A stretch of DNA of 64,000 nt from Arenibacter sp. F26102 (GCF_023015865.1 NZ_JALKBC010000005.1:405734-469733), one strand, 5' to 3'; shown: positions 17,447-27,493, counted from the stretch's first letter. Numbers and translations are program-made. The notes: a model not told the origin generated them from the sequence alone.

Positions 17447-18616
17447 ATGTCACGTATACTATATATTTCCCTTATATCAATCCTTTTGTTCAATGTTATG
17501 GCCTGTGGGGATTCAAGCAACAAAAATAATACCCATGATAATGCTGCGGAAGGTGCTGATAAGGCAAAAACGATAACCCTTACCAAAGCCCAATTTGAAG
17601 GCGAGAACATGGAATTGGGGAGACTTAGTCAACAAAATTTCCCTGTGGTGGTAGAGGTTGCGGGAACCATAGATGTTCCGCCTCAAAACAAGGCAATAGT
17701 AAGTGCCTTTTTTGGAGGGTATATAAAAAGAACTCCGCTTTTGATTGGTAATAAAGTAAAAAAAGGGCAACCCTTGCTTACCTTGGAAAGTCCTGAATTT
17801 GTTCAAATTCAACAAGAGTATCTGGAAAGTTTTGAACAACTTAATTTTCTTAAATCCGAATATGAGCGACAAAAAAGTTTGGTAGCGGAGCAGATAACCT
17901 CTCAAAAGAATTTTCTAAAAGCAGAAAGCGAATACAAACGTAATCTTGCGAGCAATAATGGTTTGCGTCAAAAACTTAATATGTTAAATATCTCTCCCGA
18001 AAATGTTGAAAAGGGGATACTGGTATCGGAAACAACCATTTTTGCTCCCATAGATGGCAGCATTACCCAAGTTAATGTTAGTAAAGGCATGTATGTTTCC
18101 CCTTCGGATGAAATTATGGAGATTTTAAATACGGACCATATTCATTTGGAATTATCCGTGTTTGAAAAGGATATTATGAAAATAAAAAAGGATCAGAAAA
18201 TACGTTTTAGGATTTCGGAGGCCTCCGAGGAATTTTACGAAGCTGAGGTCTATTTGGTAGGCACCTCTATTGATGCCGATAGTAGAACGATTAAGGTGCA
18301 CGGTCATTTGCATGATGATGAAAACCACAATTTTGCTGTGGGTATGTTCGTAGAAGCTGCTATTATTACCGAGAATAAGAATATTACAGCCTTGCCCGTT
18401 GAGAGTGTTCTTACCTTGGATGACAGTCAGTATGTTCTAACCTTGGTTTCGGAGGGGAACGACGGACGTATTTTTGAATCTAGAACGGTTAAAACTGGAG
18501 ATAGCTATAATGGATACATTGCCATTACCGATTTGGGAGAATTGAAGGATAATGACCAGATAATAGTTAAGGGCGGATTTAATTTGATGGGCGAGTCCGG
18601 TGGTCACGATCACTAA
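17447..18616 (+). CDS. RND efflux periplasmic adaptor lipoprotein (CzcB/CusB-like)
   Basis: A 389-residue membrane-fusion protein. The N-terminus is a lipoprotein signal (FNVMAC lipobox, Cys about 20). A lipoyl/barrel-sandwich hybrid domain surrounds a coiled-coil hairpin (about 110-180), followed by beta-barrel and membrane-proximal domains (for example TIFAPIDGSITQVNVSKGMY). It bridges the RND permease and the outer-membrane channel in the tripartite metal efflux complex. It ends HDH, hinting at metal contact. Last gene of the operon; no metal-responsive regulator is adjacent. Confidence 0.94.
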   Translation: MSRILYISLISILLFNVMACGDSSNKNNTHDNAAEGADKAKTITLTKAQFEGENMELGRLSQQNFPVVVEVAGTIDVPPQNKAIVSAFFGGYIKRTPLLIGNKVKKGQPLLTLESPEFVQIQQEYLESFEQLNFLKSEYERQKSLVAEQITSQKNFLKAESEYKRNLASNNGLRQKLNMLNISPENVEKGILVSETTIFAPIDGSITQVNVSKGMYVSPSDEIMEILNTDHIHLELSVFEKDIMKIKKDQKIRFRISEASEEFYEAEVYLVGTSIDADSRTIKVHGHLHDDENHNFAVGMFVEAAIITENKNITALPVESVLTLDDSQYVLTLVSEGNDGRIFESRTVKTGDSYNGYIAITDLGELKDNDQIIVKGGFNLMGESGGHDH

Positions 18617-18833
18617 TCAACTCACTATCTTTTAAAAAGTTGGCTGCTAGGGGTTTTACACTACATAGTCCTAAAAGGATAAACGGCGATGGTTGATGGG
18701 ATATGGTCGAATATCATTTGACTAGAAATGTTGTAAATACCAATGGTACCATTATGGGACATAAGCGAATTAATGGGGATAAAAAATAGTGTCGGATATG
18801 TTATGCCGAATCCTAAATATCTGGAGTTAAATT

Positions 18834-20084
18834 CTAGAATTGTCTATTTGGGGAAAATCCGTTTATGTCCATAGATGTTTTCTTGTCAGAAATTATTTCC
18901 GAGACCAATTGTCCGGTCACCGGTCCAAGACTCCAGCCCATCATGGCATGTCCGGTGGCAATGGTTAAATTTTTCAGGGAACTGCATTTTCCAATGTAGG
19001 GCAGGCCATCCGGAGAAACTGGGCGTAGACCGCTTTTGGCAAGGCCAATTTCCCCATCATTAATTTTGATGTCTGGATAAAACTGGGTGACAGCTTTGGC
19101 AATAGCCTGAACGCGTTGTTTTTTAATAATATCATTGATTCCGGAAAATTCCATGGTTCCTGCAAACCGGGTATATTCTTTCATGGGTGTCACGGCTACT
19201 TTGGCCTCCATTAAAATGGCAGGAATGGTAATCCCGGTTGGGCGCGCTACGTTTATACTATATCCTTTACCAGCCTGCACAGGAAGTTTCAGGTTCATTT
19301 TTTTGGATAATTTTTCGCTCCAAGAGCCGGCCGCCAAAACAATTTCATCAACAGAATACTCAGCCTTATCGGTGGTAACTTTGCTTATTCGGTTATTATC
19401 TATCAATAAATCCGTAACCTCTTCCTTAGTCTTGATAATCACACCACTTCGCTTCAGATAATTCAGCATTTTTTCCATGAACTCTGTTGGAGTGGTGTGT
19501 CCATCACACTCATAATGAATCGCTCCTTTAACATCCATGTTAAGGTTGGGCTGCAGTCTGTTTAGTGCTTTCTTATCCAAGGAGCTAACTTCCAGGCCTA
19601 AAAAGGAAGCCTTTTCAGCGACCGCCAATTCATGCTCCCCTTCCTCTTCGGTTTTATACAACATTAACAAGCCCTTTCTTTCCAATTGGAAATCGCCTAA
19701 ATCCCCAGTATTTTTAATAGCTGTGAAAAGCTCCCTACTCATTAGATTTATTTCCTTGATCAAGGGAATAGCGTGGGCTACTTTTTCCTTGGTAGATGAT
19801 TTATGAAAATACCATGACCATCTAAAAAAGTCCATATCCCACCGCGGTTTCATATAAAATGGACTGGTTGGACTGAACATCCATTTGATACCTTTGGAAA
19901 TCATTCCTGGTGAGGCCAGGGGAATTATATGACTGGGGGTAATATACCCGGCGTTGACAAAGGAGGCTCCGGAAGTAATATCCGATTTGTCCAAAATTGT
20001 AACCTGATGTCCTTCTTTATGTAAAAAGTAGGCCGAACAGAGTCCTACGATACCCCCGCCTATAATCAATACGTTTTTTTCCAT
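18834..20084 (-). CDS. FAD-dependent D-amino-acid/D-hydroxyproline dehydrogenase
   Basis: A 416-residue DadA-like flavoprotein. The dinucleotide-binding motif is VLIIGGGIVGLCSAYFLHKEG (5-25), and the C-terminal FAD contact is SPDGLPYIGKCSSLKNLTIATGHAMMGW. By context it oxidises cis-4-hydroxy-D-proline, the epimerase product, to 1-pyrroline-4-hydroxy-2-carboxylate. It starts one base after the epimerase stop, so the two are translationally coupled. General D-amino-acid dehydrogenase activity is the alternative; the neighbours favour D-hydroxyproline. It probably passes electrons to the respiratory chain at the inner membrane. Confidence 0.9.
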   Translation of the reverse strand: MEKNVLIIGGGIVGLCSAYFLHKEGHQVTILDKSDITSGASFVNAGYITPSHIIPLASPGMISKGIKWMFSPTSPFYMKPRWDMDFFRWSWYFHKSSTKEKVAHAIPLIKEINLMSRELFTAIKNTGDLGDFQLERKGLLMLYKTEEEGEHELAVAEKASFLGLEVSSLDKKALNRLQPNLNMDVKGAIHYECDGHTTPTEFMEKMLNYLKRSGVIIKTKEEVTDLLIDNNRISKVTTDKAEYSVDEIVLAAGSWSEKLSKKMNLKLPVQAGKGYSINVARPTGITIPAILMEAKVAVTPMKEYTRFAGTMEFSGINDIIKKQRVQAIAKAVTQFYPDIKINDGEIGLAKSGLRPVSPDGLPYIGKCSSLKNLTIATGHAMMGWSLGPVTGQLVSEIISDKKTSMDINGFSPNRQF

Positions 20085-20085
20085 T

Positions 20086-21093
20086 CTATATTACTTGAAA
20101 TCCGTGTGCATAAGGATCATCATCGTCAATAATAATGTTATTGTATCCGTAAATCTGGGCCCATCCCCTAATACTCGGGACTATGGCCTTTAATCCAGAC
20201 AGTGTAGTCTCCTCCTCCACTTTACCAATAAATTGGGACCCAATAAAACTTTCGTGAATAAAATCTTCCCCCACCTTTAATTTACCTTTGGCGTGCCATT
20301 GTGCCATACGTGCAGAAGTTCCAGTACCACAGGGTGATCTGTCTATAGCCTTGTCCCCATAGAAAACAGCATTCCTCGCCGTAGCCTCTGGTGATATAGT
20401 GTTGCCTGTCCATAGGATATGGCTAACACCGTTTATGGTAGTGTTCTCTGGATGGATAAAGTGGTCGGGATAATTTAGATTGATTTTTTCTCTTATTTCT
20501 TGACTGTACTGAATCAAGTTACTCGCAGAATATTCCTGGATTCCCTTGAAATTTTTTTGGGGGTCAAAGATTGCATAGTAGTTGCCCCCATAGGAAACAT
20601 CGAATATTAGTTCTCCCAAAACAGAACAGTTAATGGTGAGTTCCGAGGAAGCCAAATAAGACTTGACATTGGTCAATTTTACCCAATCCACTTTTTTGCC
20701 AGTCTCCTGGTATTGGATGTTCACCAATCCTGCCGGGGTTTCCATACGAATCCTACCGGGCTCCTTTGGTGAGAGTAATCCTTCTTCTATACCAATGGTT
20801 ATAGCCCCTATAGTGCCATGCCCGCACATGGGAAGGCAACCACTGGTTTCTATAAATAAAATACCAAAATCGTTTTCGGGGTCCGAGGGTGGGTAAAAAA
20901 TACTTCCACTCATCATATCATGACCACGAGGCTCAAACATTAATCCTTTCCGAATCCAATCGAACTCCTTAAGGAAATGCTGTCGCTTTTCGCTCATGTT
21001 ATTGCCCAATAAAATTGGTCCTCCACCGGCAACCACCCTAACGGGATTCCCACATGTATGGGCATCCACGCAAAAAAAGGTCTTTCTGGCCAT
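20086..21093 (-). CDS. 4-Hydroxyproline 2-epimerase
   Basis: A 335-residue member of the proline racemase superfamily. Both catalytic cysteines are present: Cys90 in CLPMCGHGTIGA and Cys255 in RSPCGTGTSA. This fits a two-base epimerase, whereas trans-3-hydroxyproline dehydratases replace the second Cys by Thr. It interconverts trans-4-hydroxy-L-proline and cis-4-hydroxy-D-proline. It lies 4 bases after the semialdehyde dehydrogenase and 1 base before the DadA-like gene, all in the order expected for hydroxyproline catabolism. Confidence 0.93.
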   Translation of the reverse strand: MARKTFFCVDAHTCGNPVRVVAGGGPILLGNNMSEKRQHFLKEFDWIRKGLMFEPRGHDMMSGSIFYPPSDPENDFGILFIETSGCLPMCGHGTIGAITIGIEEGLLSPKEPGRIRMETPAGLVNIQYQETGKKVDWVKLTNVKSYLASSELTINCSVLGELIFDVSYGGNYYAIFDPQKNFKGIQEYSASNLIQYSQEIREKINLNYPDHFIHPENTTINGVSHILWTGNTISPEATARNAVFYGDKAIDRSPCGTGTSARMAQWHAKGKLKVGEDFIHESFIGSQFIGKVEEETTLSGLKAIVPSIRGWAQIYGYNNIIIDDDDPYAHGFQVI

Positions 21094-21097
21094 TAAT

Positions 21098-22681
21098 CTA
21101 AATCTTCTGTTTGGTATGTTCTCCGTTCACAAGTCGCATGATTCCCAACGGATTATTATTTTTTAAGGCCTCTGGCAATAATTCCGAAGGCCAACTTTGG
21201 AAAGAGACGGGCCTTACCCATCGCTTAATGGCAGAGGTTCCAACCGAGGTAAATCTACTATCCGTTGTGGAAGGAAATGGGCCTCCGTGCATCATGGACG
21301 GACAAACTTCCACTCCAGTCGGCACTCCATTGAATATTATACGGCCTACTCTATTCACCAAAGCATTTACTACCGCTGTATAAGCCTTTATTTCAGTTTC
21401 TGTTCCTAAAATAGTACCTGTCAGTTGCCCTTCCAATTCATGGGTCACTTTTACCAATTCTTCTTTGTTCTTGCATTGGACTACAATTGAAAACGGTCCA
21501 AAAACCTCTCTATGTAAAATAGGGTTGGCTAAAAAATCCTCTGCAGATACGGTTAAAACCTTCTGTTGTGCAAAATTAGGGGCTACGTTGCCGTTATGCG
21601 AAGCTACTTCTATGGTCTTTGGTTGGGCAGACAATTCTTTTTTCCCTTTTTCGTAACCTTCATGGATGTTGGGGTGCAACATACAAGTAGGATCCAATTT
21701 TTCTATTTCTGTACCCAAGGTGGCTACAAAACTATCCAGGGCCGGTCCTTTTATGCCTAGAATAAGTCCGGGGTTGGTGCAAAATTGTCCTGCTCCCAAC
21801 ATAATGGAACCCGCGTATTGGGTTGCCCAATCGGACCCTTTTTGTTCCAGGGCAGATGGTAGTACTATAACTGGATTAATACTGCCCATCTCGGCAAAAA
21901 CCGGAATCGGCTCTTTTCTTTGGGTAGCCAATCTATAAAGTGCCATTCCCCCGTTTGTACTACCTGTGAAACCTATTCCTTTTACTTTTGGATGTACGGT
22001 CAATAGCTGCCCTACCTCTAAATCACTACTATTTAGATTGGAGAATACGCCATCGGGCATACCTGTCTTTTTAGCTGCTTTTGCTATAGCTGTGGCTACC
22101 AATTCTCCAGTGCCCGCATGCATTGGATGACTTTTTACAATTACGGGACATCCTGCAGCAAGAGCACTTGCTGTATCTCCTCCGGCGGTAGAAAACGCTA
22201 ATGGGAAATTGCTGGCGCCAAATACAACAATGGGACCAATGGGAAGTAACATTTTTCTTATGTCTACTTTGGGCAATGGCTCCCTATCCGGCTGGGCGGT
22301 ATCTATGGTGGCCTCTACCCATGAGCCCTCCTCCAACAAGGTAGCAAAGGCGCGAAGTTGCCCCATGGTTCTACCGCGTTCTCCTTTGGCCCTGCCTTCC
22401 GGTAAACCTGATTCCTGTACATAAGCGGAAATCAGTTCATCACCCAAGGATTCAATTTCACTGGCAATGGCCTTTAGAAATTCTGCCTTTTTTTTGTCTG
22501 AAAAAGTGCGATATGTTTCAAACGCCACCGAGGCTTTTTCTACAGCGGCATTTACCTCTTCCTTAGAGGCTTCATAGAAAATCCATTCCGTTGGTTTATT
22601 TAATTTTGGATTGAAGGTAGAATAAGTTCTGCTGTTCTTGGCCGATGTTTCTATTCCAATATAGTTTTTCCCTGTAATCAT
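21098..22681 (-). CDS. Alpha-ketoglutaric semialdehyde dehydrogenase
   Basis: A 527-residue NADP-type aldehyde dehydrogenase. It has the nucleotide-binding VFGASNFPLAFSTAGGDTASAL, the catalytic Glu in PVFAEMGSINPVI and the nucleophilic Cys in GAGQFCTNPGLILG. Length and sequence fit the KGSADH group found with hydroxyproline and sugar-acid operons. It converts 2-oxoglutarate semialdehyde to 2-oxoglutarate, the last step of hydroxyproline catabolism. It follows the deaminase gene by 93 bases and precedes the epimerase by 4. Confidence 0.93.
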   Translation of the reverse strand: MITGKNYIGIETSAKNSRTYSTFNPKLNKPTEWIFYEASKEEVNAAVEKASVAFETYRTFSDKKKAEFLKAIASEIESLGDELISAYVQESGLPEGRAKGERGRTMGQLRAFATLLEEGSWVEATIDTAQPDREPLPKVDIRKMLLPIGPIVVFGASNFPLAFSTAGGDTASALAAGCPVIVKSHPMHAGTGELVATAIAKAAKKTGMPDGVFSNLNSSDLEVGQLLTVHPKVKGIGFTGSTNGGMALYRLATQRKEPIPVFAEMGSINPVIVLPSALEQKGSDWATQYAGSIMLGAGQFCTNPGLILGIKGPALDSFVATLGTEIEKLDPTCMLHPNIHEGYEKGKKELSAQPKTIEVASHNGNVAPNFAQQKVLTVSAEDFLANPILHREVFGPFSIVVQCKNKEELVKVTHELEGQLTGTILGTETEIKAYTAVVNALVNRVGRIIFNGVPTGVEVCPSMMHGGPFPSTTDSRFTSVGTSAIKRWVRPVSFQSWPSELLPEALKNNNPLGIMRLVNGEHTKQKI

Positions 22682-22774
22682 TGTAAATTGATATTATAAT
22701 TATGCGCTCCTAATGAGCTCGTTTTTTCACCACTAAAGTAACACTTTAGCTGGTTTTTTCCAGTTACATTCTGC

Positions 22775-23695
22775 TTAAACCAATTCTGCCTTATAATTCG
22801 GAAGGGTTGGTCTTGTCCTCATTCCTTCTTTAATATTTTTTAAGACCCTTTTTCTTTCCTCTCCTTGGAGCGGTAGTCTGGGAGCCCGTACTTCTTCTGT
22901 TCCAATCCCGGTAGCAACTTCGGCCAACTTTATGTTTTGTATCAACAGAGGGTTTATGTCCAATTCCAATAAGGGTAAAAACCATCTGTAAATGGCCAGG
23001 GCTTCCTTGATTTTCTCGGCTTTAGCCAAGTTGTGGATGGCCACTGTTTCTGCTGGGAACGCACATACCAAACCAGCTACCCAGCCGTCTGCTCCCATTA
23101 GGATACTCTCCAATCCTAAGGTGTCAACACCTGTCAAAACCTTTAAACGATTGCCAAATCGATTTTTAATTCTTGTAATATTTGAGATATCGCGGGTAGA
23201 TTCCTTGACCGCCTGAATGTTGTCCATCGTTAATAATTCTTCGAACATATCCAAGGTTACTTCTATCCCGTAATCTATTGGGTTATTATAGACCATGATG
23301 GGCAAATCAGTGCTTTTGGCAACTTCCTTAAAGTAGGTAACGGTTTCAAAATCATTGGCCTTATAACGCATCGGAGGAAGCATCATTAAGCCACTGGCTC
23401 CGTATTGTTTCCCTTTAGAGGCAGCCTCAATGGCACCTTTGGTGGTTTGCACGGCAATATTGATGATTACCGGAATATTTCCATCAACGATGTCTACGGT
23501 CTACTGAGTTAGTGTTTTCTTTTCGTCGTCGGTCAGTGTGCTAGCTTCACCAAGGGTACCACCCAAAGTAATGGCGTTGACTCCCGCCCCCATTTGTGCC
23601 TGTATGTTTAGCTCGCACATTTTTAAATCCAATTTATCATCTTTTGTGAATTTGGTGGCCACTGCTGGCATTACGCCTTCCCATTTTATTAGCAT
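22775..23695 (-). pseudogene. 1-Pyrroline-4-hydroxy-2-carboxylate deaminase (DapA family) with in-frame amber codon
   Basis: The frame encodes a full-length (about 305-residue) DHDPS/NAL-family TIM barrel but is cut by TAG at 23501-23503 (codon 65), after ...DEKKTLTQ. The frame is otherwise continuous: the GTLGEAS phosphate-type loop lies before the stop, and Tyr136 (VYNNPIDYG) and Schiff-base Lys164 (AVKES), numbered on the full frame, lie after it. In the operon context it should deaminate 1-pyrroline-4-hydroxy-2-carboxylate to 2-oxoglutarate semialdehyde. The 64-residue product cannot work, and restart at the GTG at 23452 would lose the first barrel strands. It may be a recent pseudogene, a sequencing error or a read-through gene; no second lesion is visible. 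Confidence 0.85.
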
Positions 23696-23719
23696 AGCTA
23701 TAATTGTTATTATGAATTA

Positions 23720-23727
23720 CAAATTTA
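23720..23727 (-). promoter_or_regulatory. -7 promoter element of the hydroxyproline operon
   Basis: On the minus strand TAAATTTG, an exact TAnnTTTG match, 25 bases upstream of the ATG of the DapA-family gene. Confidence 0.55.
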
Positions 23728-23740
23728 GTAAAAGCACACT

Positions 23741-23794
23741 CCTTGGAATAGAGGTATATTAGCCAAACTTGAGAGGATATTAACTATTCCAAGG
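23741..23794 (-). promoter_or_regulatory. Long-spaced inverted repeat, candidate operator of the hydroxyproline operon
   Basis: CCTTGGAATA (23741-23750) and TATTCCAAGG (23785-23794) are exact inverted copies, 44 bases apart start to start, about four helical turns. The proximal half sits where the -33 element of the operon promoter would be. This is the arrangement expected of a dimeric or looping regulator. A direct repeat AAACTTGAGA also occurs at 23765-23774 and 23847-23856. No regulator gene is adjacent. Confidence 0.45.
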
Positions 23795-23985
23795 TGTCCC
23801 ACCATAAAAAAAATACCAACATAACATCTACTATGGGTTAGAATTAAAACTTGAGAAATTCTTAGTTGACAGACATTATAGTGTAATGTTAAATTATTTA
23901 TGCTGGTTAAATCGGAAGATCGGAAGACATGTAGCACAGTTTTCAATTTTATAAAAATAGTAAGATTGTTTCTTCAGGATTTCCC

Positions 23986-23993
23986 TATTTTTG
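23986..23993 (+). promoter_or_regulatory. Promoter of the M28 peptidase
   Basis: TATTTTTG (-7) is preceded by TTG at 23966-23968 with 17 bases between, a good Bacteroidetes promoter. It shows that translation starts at the ATG at 24024, because the upstream in-frame TTG at 23991 lies inside the promoter. Confidence 0.6.
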
Positions 23994-24023
23994 AAAAATC
24001 CTGAAATAATTAAACATTACTCA

Positions 24024-25586
24024 ATGAAAAAAATATTGTTTGTTGCGCTAGGGCTTTCGTTGGCCTGCAACTCATCGCAAAAAACGATTTCCCAACAGAC
24101 GGAACCGATAAAAACCCTAGTGGATCCACAGGTTTATGCAGAATCCATTACTGAGGCTGAATTAAAAGAGCATCTTTATACCTACGCCTCCGATGAATTT
24201 GAAGGTAGGGATACCGGACAGCCCGGACAAAAGAAAGCGGTAGAGTATTTAAAAGCAGAATACGTGCAACTCGGGATTCCTGCAGCACAATCCGATGGGA
24301 ATTACTTTCAAAATGTTCCATTGGTAATTAATCATTTGCCAAAAGGAAGTGTTTCAATTCATGGAAAGAAATATGAGAATGGTGATGGATTGCTGACCTT
24401 TTCGGCTGCCACTGGAAGCTATGATGATATTATATATGTGAATTATGGTGTTGAAGAAGAAAACTATTCGGATTATGCCGGTTTGGATGTAAAGGGTAAA
24501 ATTGTATTGATGAAAGCAGGCGAACCTGTAAATGCAGATGGCACCTATAAACTATCGGGTAGCAATGAAAAGTCTGTTTGGAGCAATATGTCCGAATCTC
24601 TTGGAAAAAGAATGGAATTGGCATCTAGCAAAGGAGCTATCGGAGTTATGTATTTTGACGAAGGCAACTATGGTCGATTCAAAAATAGGTTCAATTTTAT
24701 GCAAGGCAACGATGGTGGCAGTATGGTGCTTAAAGACGAAATGGAATCTGATTTTTTCAGCTTTTTTATTGATGCCACGGTAGCCAATGCCATTCTTCCA
24801 AATATACTATCGGAAAATACATCGAAAATCGTTGCCACTAAATTGGTCTTGAATATTGAAAGTGATAGCAAAGAGGTGGATTCGGAGAATGTAGTAGCGG
24901 TAATAAAAGGTTCGGAAAAGCCAAATGAATATGTTATAATTTCAGCGCATCTTGATCATGTAGGAGTAAATAGTGCAGGTGAAATTTTTAACGGGGCGGA
25001 TGATGATGGTTCTGGAACAGTTGGACTCTTGGAGATTGCTGAAGCCTTTAAGAAAGCTGCGAATGATGGCCATGGTCCCAAAAGATCAGTCGTCTTTCTA
25101 CATGTTACCGGAGAGGAAAAAGGCCTTTTAGGTTCTAAATACTATGCCGATCATGATCCCATTTTTCCACTGTCCGAAACCGTGGCCGATTTAAATATCG
25201 ATATGATAGGCAGAATAGATCCTAATCGCAAAGGGGACAGGAATTATATTTATTTAATTGGCTCTGACAAATTGAGCACCGAACTTCATGAGTTATCGGA
25301 AGCGGTGAACAGGAAATATATGAATATTGAATTGGATTATACCTTTAATGATGAAAATGACCCCAACCGTTTCTATTACAGAAGTGATCACTACAATTTT
25401 GCCAAAAATAATATACCTATAATTTTTTATTTTAATGGAACACATGCCGATTATCACCAGCCTGGTGATACGCCGGACAAAATAAATTATGACCTATTGC
25501 AAAATAGAACAAGGTTGGTGTTCCTAACGGCTTGGGAAATAGCTAACAGGGATGCGCGTCTAAAGGTAGATAAGGCTGTTAATTAG
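24024..25586 (+). CDS. M28-family zinc aminopeptidase lipoprotein
   Basis: A 520-residue exported aminopeptidase. The start at 24024 gives a lipoprotein leader (MKKILFVALGLSLACNSS, Cys about 16). A PA-like insertion (about 130-290, protease-associated domain) precedes the M28 catalytic core, with metal ligands in SAHLDHVGV, NGADDDGSGTVGLLEIA, TGEEKGLLGSKYY and, at the end, HADYHQPGDTPDKI. It would release amino acids from peptides at the cell surface or in the periplasm. It ends in a strong terminator and is a single-gene unit. Confidence 0.93.
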   Translation: MKKILFVALGLSLACNSSQKTISQQTEPIKTLVDPQVYAESITEAELKEHLYTYASDEFEGRDTGQPGQKKAVEYLKAEYVQLGIPAAQSDGNYFQNVPLVINHLPKGSVSIHGKKYENGDGLLTFSAATGSYDDIIYVNYGVEEENYSDYAGLDVKGKIVLMKAGEPVNADGTYKLSGSNEKSVWSNMSESLGKRMELASSKGAIGVMYFDEGNYGRFKNRFNFMQGNDGGSMVLKDEMESDFFSFFIDATVANAILPNILSENTSKIVATKLVLNIESDSKEVDSENVVAVIKGSEKPNEYVIISAHLDHVGVNSAGEIFNGADDDGSGTVGLLEIAEAFKKAANDGHGPKRSVVFLHVTGEEKGLLGSKYYADHDPIFPLSETVADLNIDMIGRIDPNRKGDRNYIYLIGSDKLSTELHELSEAVNRKYMNIELDYTFNDENDPNRFYYRSDHYNFAKNNIPIIFYFNGTHADYHQPGDTPDKINYDLLQNRTRLVFLTAWEIANRDARLKVDKAVN

Positions 25587-25606
25587 AATAGAATACATTA
25601 GAATGT

Positions 25607-25645
25607 AAAAAGGTGGTTGAAATTAATTCAACCACCTTTTTTTTG
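25607..25645 (+). terminator. Strong terminator after the M28 peptidase
   Basis: A 15-bp perfect stem (25607-25621 with 25627-25641, core GGTGGTTGAA/TTCAACCACC, loop of five bases) followed by T residues, 20 bases after the stop. Confidence 0.9.
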
Positions 25646-25908
25646 TGCTATTTAAATAAGTTTTTAATAGCAAGGAAAGCCTGTATTTAATAATTGATCG
25701 GTCGTAATAACCGCTTATAACCTACAAGTGGAATATTAAGGGTTATATTCCAAACAATCGTCAACTTTTATGTTGAACATCGTAATTATTCCTATAATAA
25801 TTTCAATGATTTATAAGATAGTCTTAATTTTGCGTGCTAGTGAAAAAGTAGGCAATGGGCCTTTTAGTAAAAAAAGAAATCTAAGATCATAAATCATAAC
25901 CCTATAAA
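25646..25908 (+). promoter_or_regulatory. leu operon upstream region with -7 element
   Basis: The gap between the M28 terminator and leuC. TAATTTTG at 25825-25832 matches TAnnTTTG and predicts a leader of about 70 bases. No leucine-rich leader peptide or second terminator was found here, so control of leuCDAB does not look like the ilv attenuator. The far upstream part is AT-rich without a gene. Confidence 0.45.
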
Positions 25909-27315
25909 ATGAAAAAAACGTTATTTGATAAAGTGTGGGATTCCCACGTTGTTCATAAAATCGAAAATGGGCCGGATGTATTGTTCATTGACCGTCACAT
26001 GGTTCATGAGGTTACCAGTCCGGTAGCATTTCTAGGTATAAAAAGTAGGGGTATTCCAGTAATGTATCCAGAGCGTACTTTTGCCACGGCAGACCACAAT
26101 ACACCTACAATTAACCAGCATTTACCGGTTAAGGATCCACTTTCGGCCAATCAGTTGAAAGCATTAGAAGAGAATTCCAAGGCTCATGGCATATCCTATT
26201 GGGGACTTGGGCATGAAAAAAATGGTATTGTTCACGTTGTAGGTCCTGAATACGGAATTACACAACCAGGAGCAACCATAGTATGTGGTGATTCGCATAC
26301 CTCTACCCATGGAGCATTTGGAGCCATAGCATTTGGTATCGGTACTTCCGAGGTAGAGATGGTTTTGGCTACACAGTGTATTATGCAGCAGAAAGCCAAA
26401 TCTATGCGTATCAATGTAAATGGAAAACTTGGTAGAGGTGTAACTTCAAAGGATGTAGCCTTATATGTAATTTCCAAACTGTCCACCTCTGGTGCTACAG
26501 GATACTTTGTGGAATATGCAGGGGATGTGTTCAGGAATATGACTATGGAAGGTAGGATGACCGTTTGTAATCTAAGCATTGAGATGGGTGCTCGTGGAGG
26601 TATGATCGCTCCTGATGAAAAGACTTTTGAGTATATTAAAGGACGCGAATTTACTCCGGTTGGTGCAGCTTGGGATACGGCCATGGAATACTGGGAAACA
26701 CTTAAAACGGATGAGGGAGCAACTTTTGATAAGGAAATAACTTTTGATGCCGCAGATATAGAACCTATGATCACTTATGGGACCAATCCAGGGATGGGTA
26801 TCGGAATTTCCAATGGCATTCCAATGGCAGAAGCTGTAGAAGGTGGTGTTTCAACCTACAAGAAGTCCCTTCAATATATGGCGTACAACGAGGGTGATAA
26901 TATGATTGGCAAACCAATCGATTTTGTGTTCTTGGGAAGTTGTACCAATGGACGAATTGAAGACTTCAGAGCCTTTGCATCTATTGTAAAAGGTAGAAAA
27001 AAAGCAGATAATGTAACCGCTTGGTTGGTGCCCGGGTCACATAAGGTGGAATCGGCAATCAAAGAAGAGGGAATTTTGGACATTTTGCACGAGGCAGGTT
27101 TTGAATTGCGCGAACCTGGCTGTTCTGCATGTTTGGCCATGAACGATGATAAGGTGCCTGCTGGGAAATATGCAGTTAGTACCTCGAACCGTAACTTTGA
27201 AGGAAGACAAGGTCCTGGGTCAAGAACACTATTGGCAAGTCCACTTGTTGCTGCGGCAGCTGCAGTTACAGGAAAGGTGACGGATCCAAGAGAGTTGATG
27301 CAGGAATTGGTTTAA
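25909..27315 (+). CDS. leuC: 3-Isopropylmalate dehydratase large subunit
   Basis: A 468-residue aconitase-fold protein. The [4Fe-4S] ligands are Cys345 ([13 protein letters not shown]) and Cys405/Cys408 ([12 protein letters not shown]). With LeuD it isomerises 2-isopropylmalate to 3-isopropylmalate in leucine synthesis. Length is normal for the bacterial LeuC. First gene of leuCDAB; the 178-base gap to leuD is larger than within most operons and holds a tandem CGCTAAG repeat (27462-27475) but no terminator. Confidence 0.97.
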   Translation: MKKTLFDKVWDSHVVHKIENGPDVLFIDRHMVHEVTSPVAFLGIKSRGIPVMYPERTFATADHNTPTINQHLPVKDPLSANQLKALEENSKAHGISYWGLGHEKNGIVHVVGPEYGITQPGATIVCGDSHTSTHGAFGAIAFGIGTSEVEMVLATQCIMQQKAKSMRINVNGKLGRGVTSKDVALYVISKLSTSGATGYFVEYAGDVFRNMTMEGRMTVCNLSIEMGARGGMIAPDEKTFEYIKGREFTPVGAAWDTAMEYWETLKTDEGATFDKEITFDAADIEPMITYGTNPGMGIGISNGIPMAEAVEGGVSTYKKSLQYMAYNEGDNMIGKPIDFVFLGSCTNGRIEDFRAFASIVKGRKKADNVTAWLVPGSHKVESAIKEEGILDILHEAGFELREPGCSACLAMNDDKVPAGKYAVSTSNRNFEGRQGPGSRTLLASPLVAAAAAVTGKVTDPRELMQELV

Positions 27316-27493
27316 AGCGTAAAGTACTTTTTGCACTTTTCTTATCCGTTAAGCAGAGTTTATAGGACTTTTAAAGATGCTCCTAAGAGATTTAAGCTGT
27401 ACGAGGTTAAGAAAGTCCGAATGAATCTAGAAATATAAAATAAAGTTTAATTTTCGTTTTGCGCTAAGCGCTAAGCACATAAGTTTAAATAAC

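Noticed and set aside
23991..24023. Upstream TTG start of the M28 peptidase
   Set aside because: It falls inside the promoter -7 element and would precede a clear lipoprotein signal peptide that begins at 24024.
25646..25908. Possible leucine attenuator upstream of leuC
   Set aside because: The strong hairpin at 25607-25641 belongs to the upstream peptidase gene, and no Leu-rich short frame or alternative hairpin was found between it and leuC.
27462..27475. Tandem CGCTAAG repeat between leuC and leuD
   Set aside because: Only two 7-bp copies, without a partner hairpin or promoter; too little to call a regulatory site.
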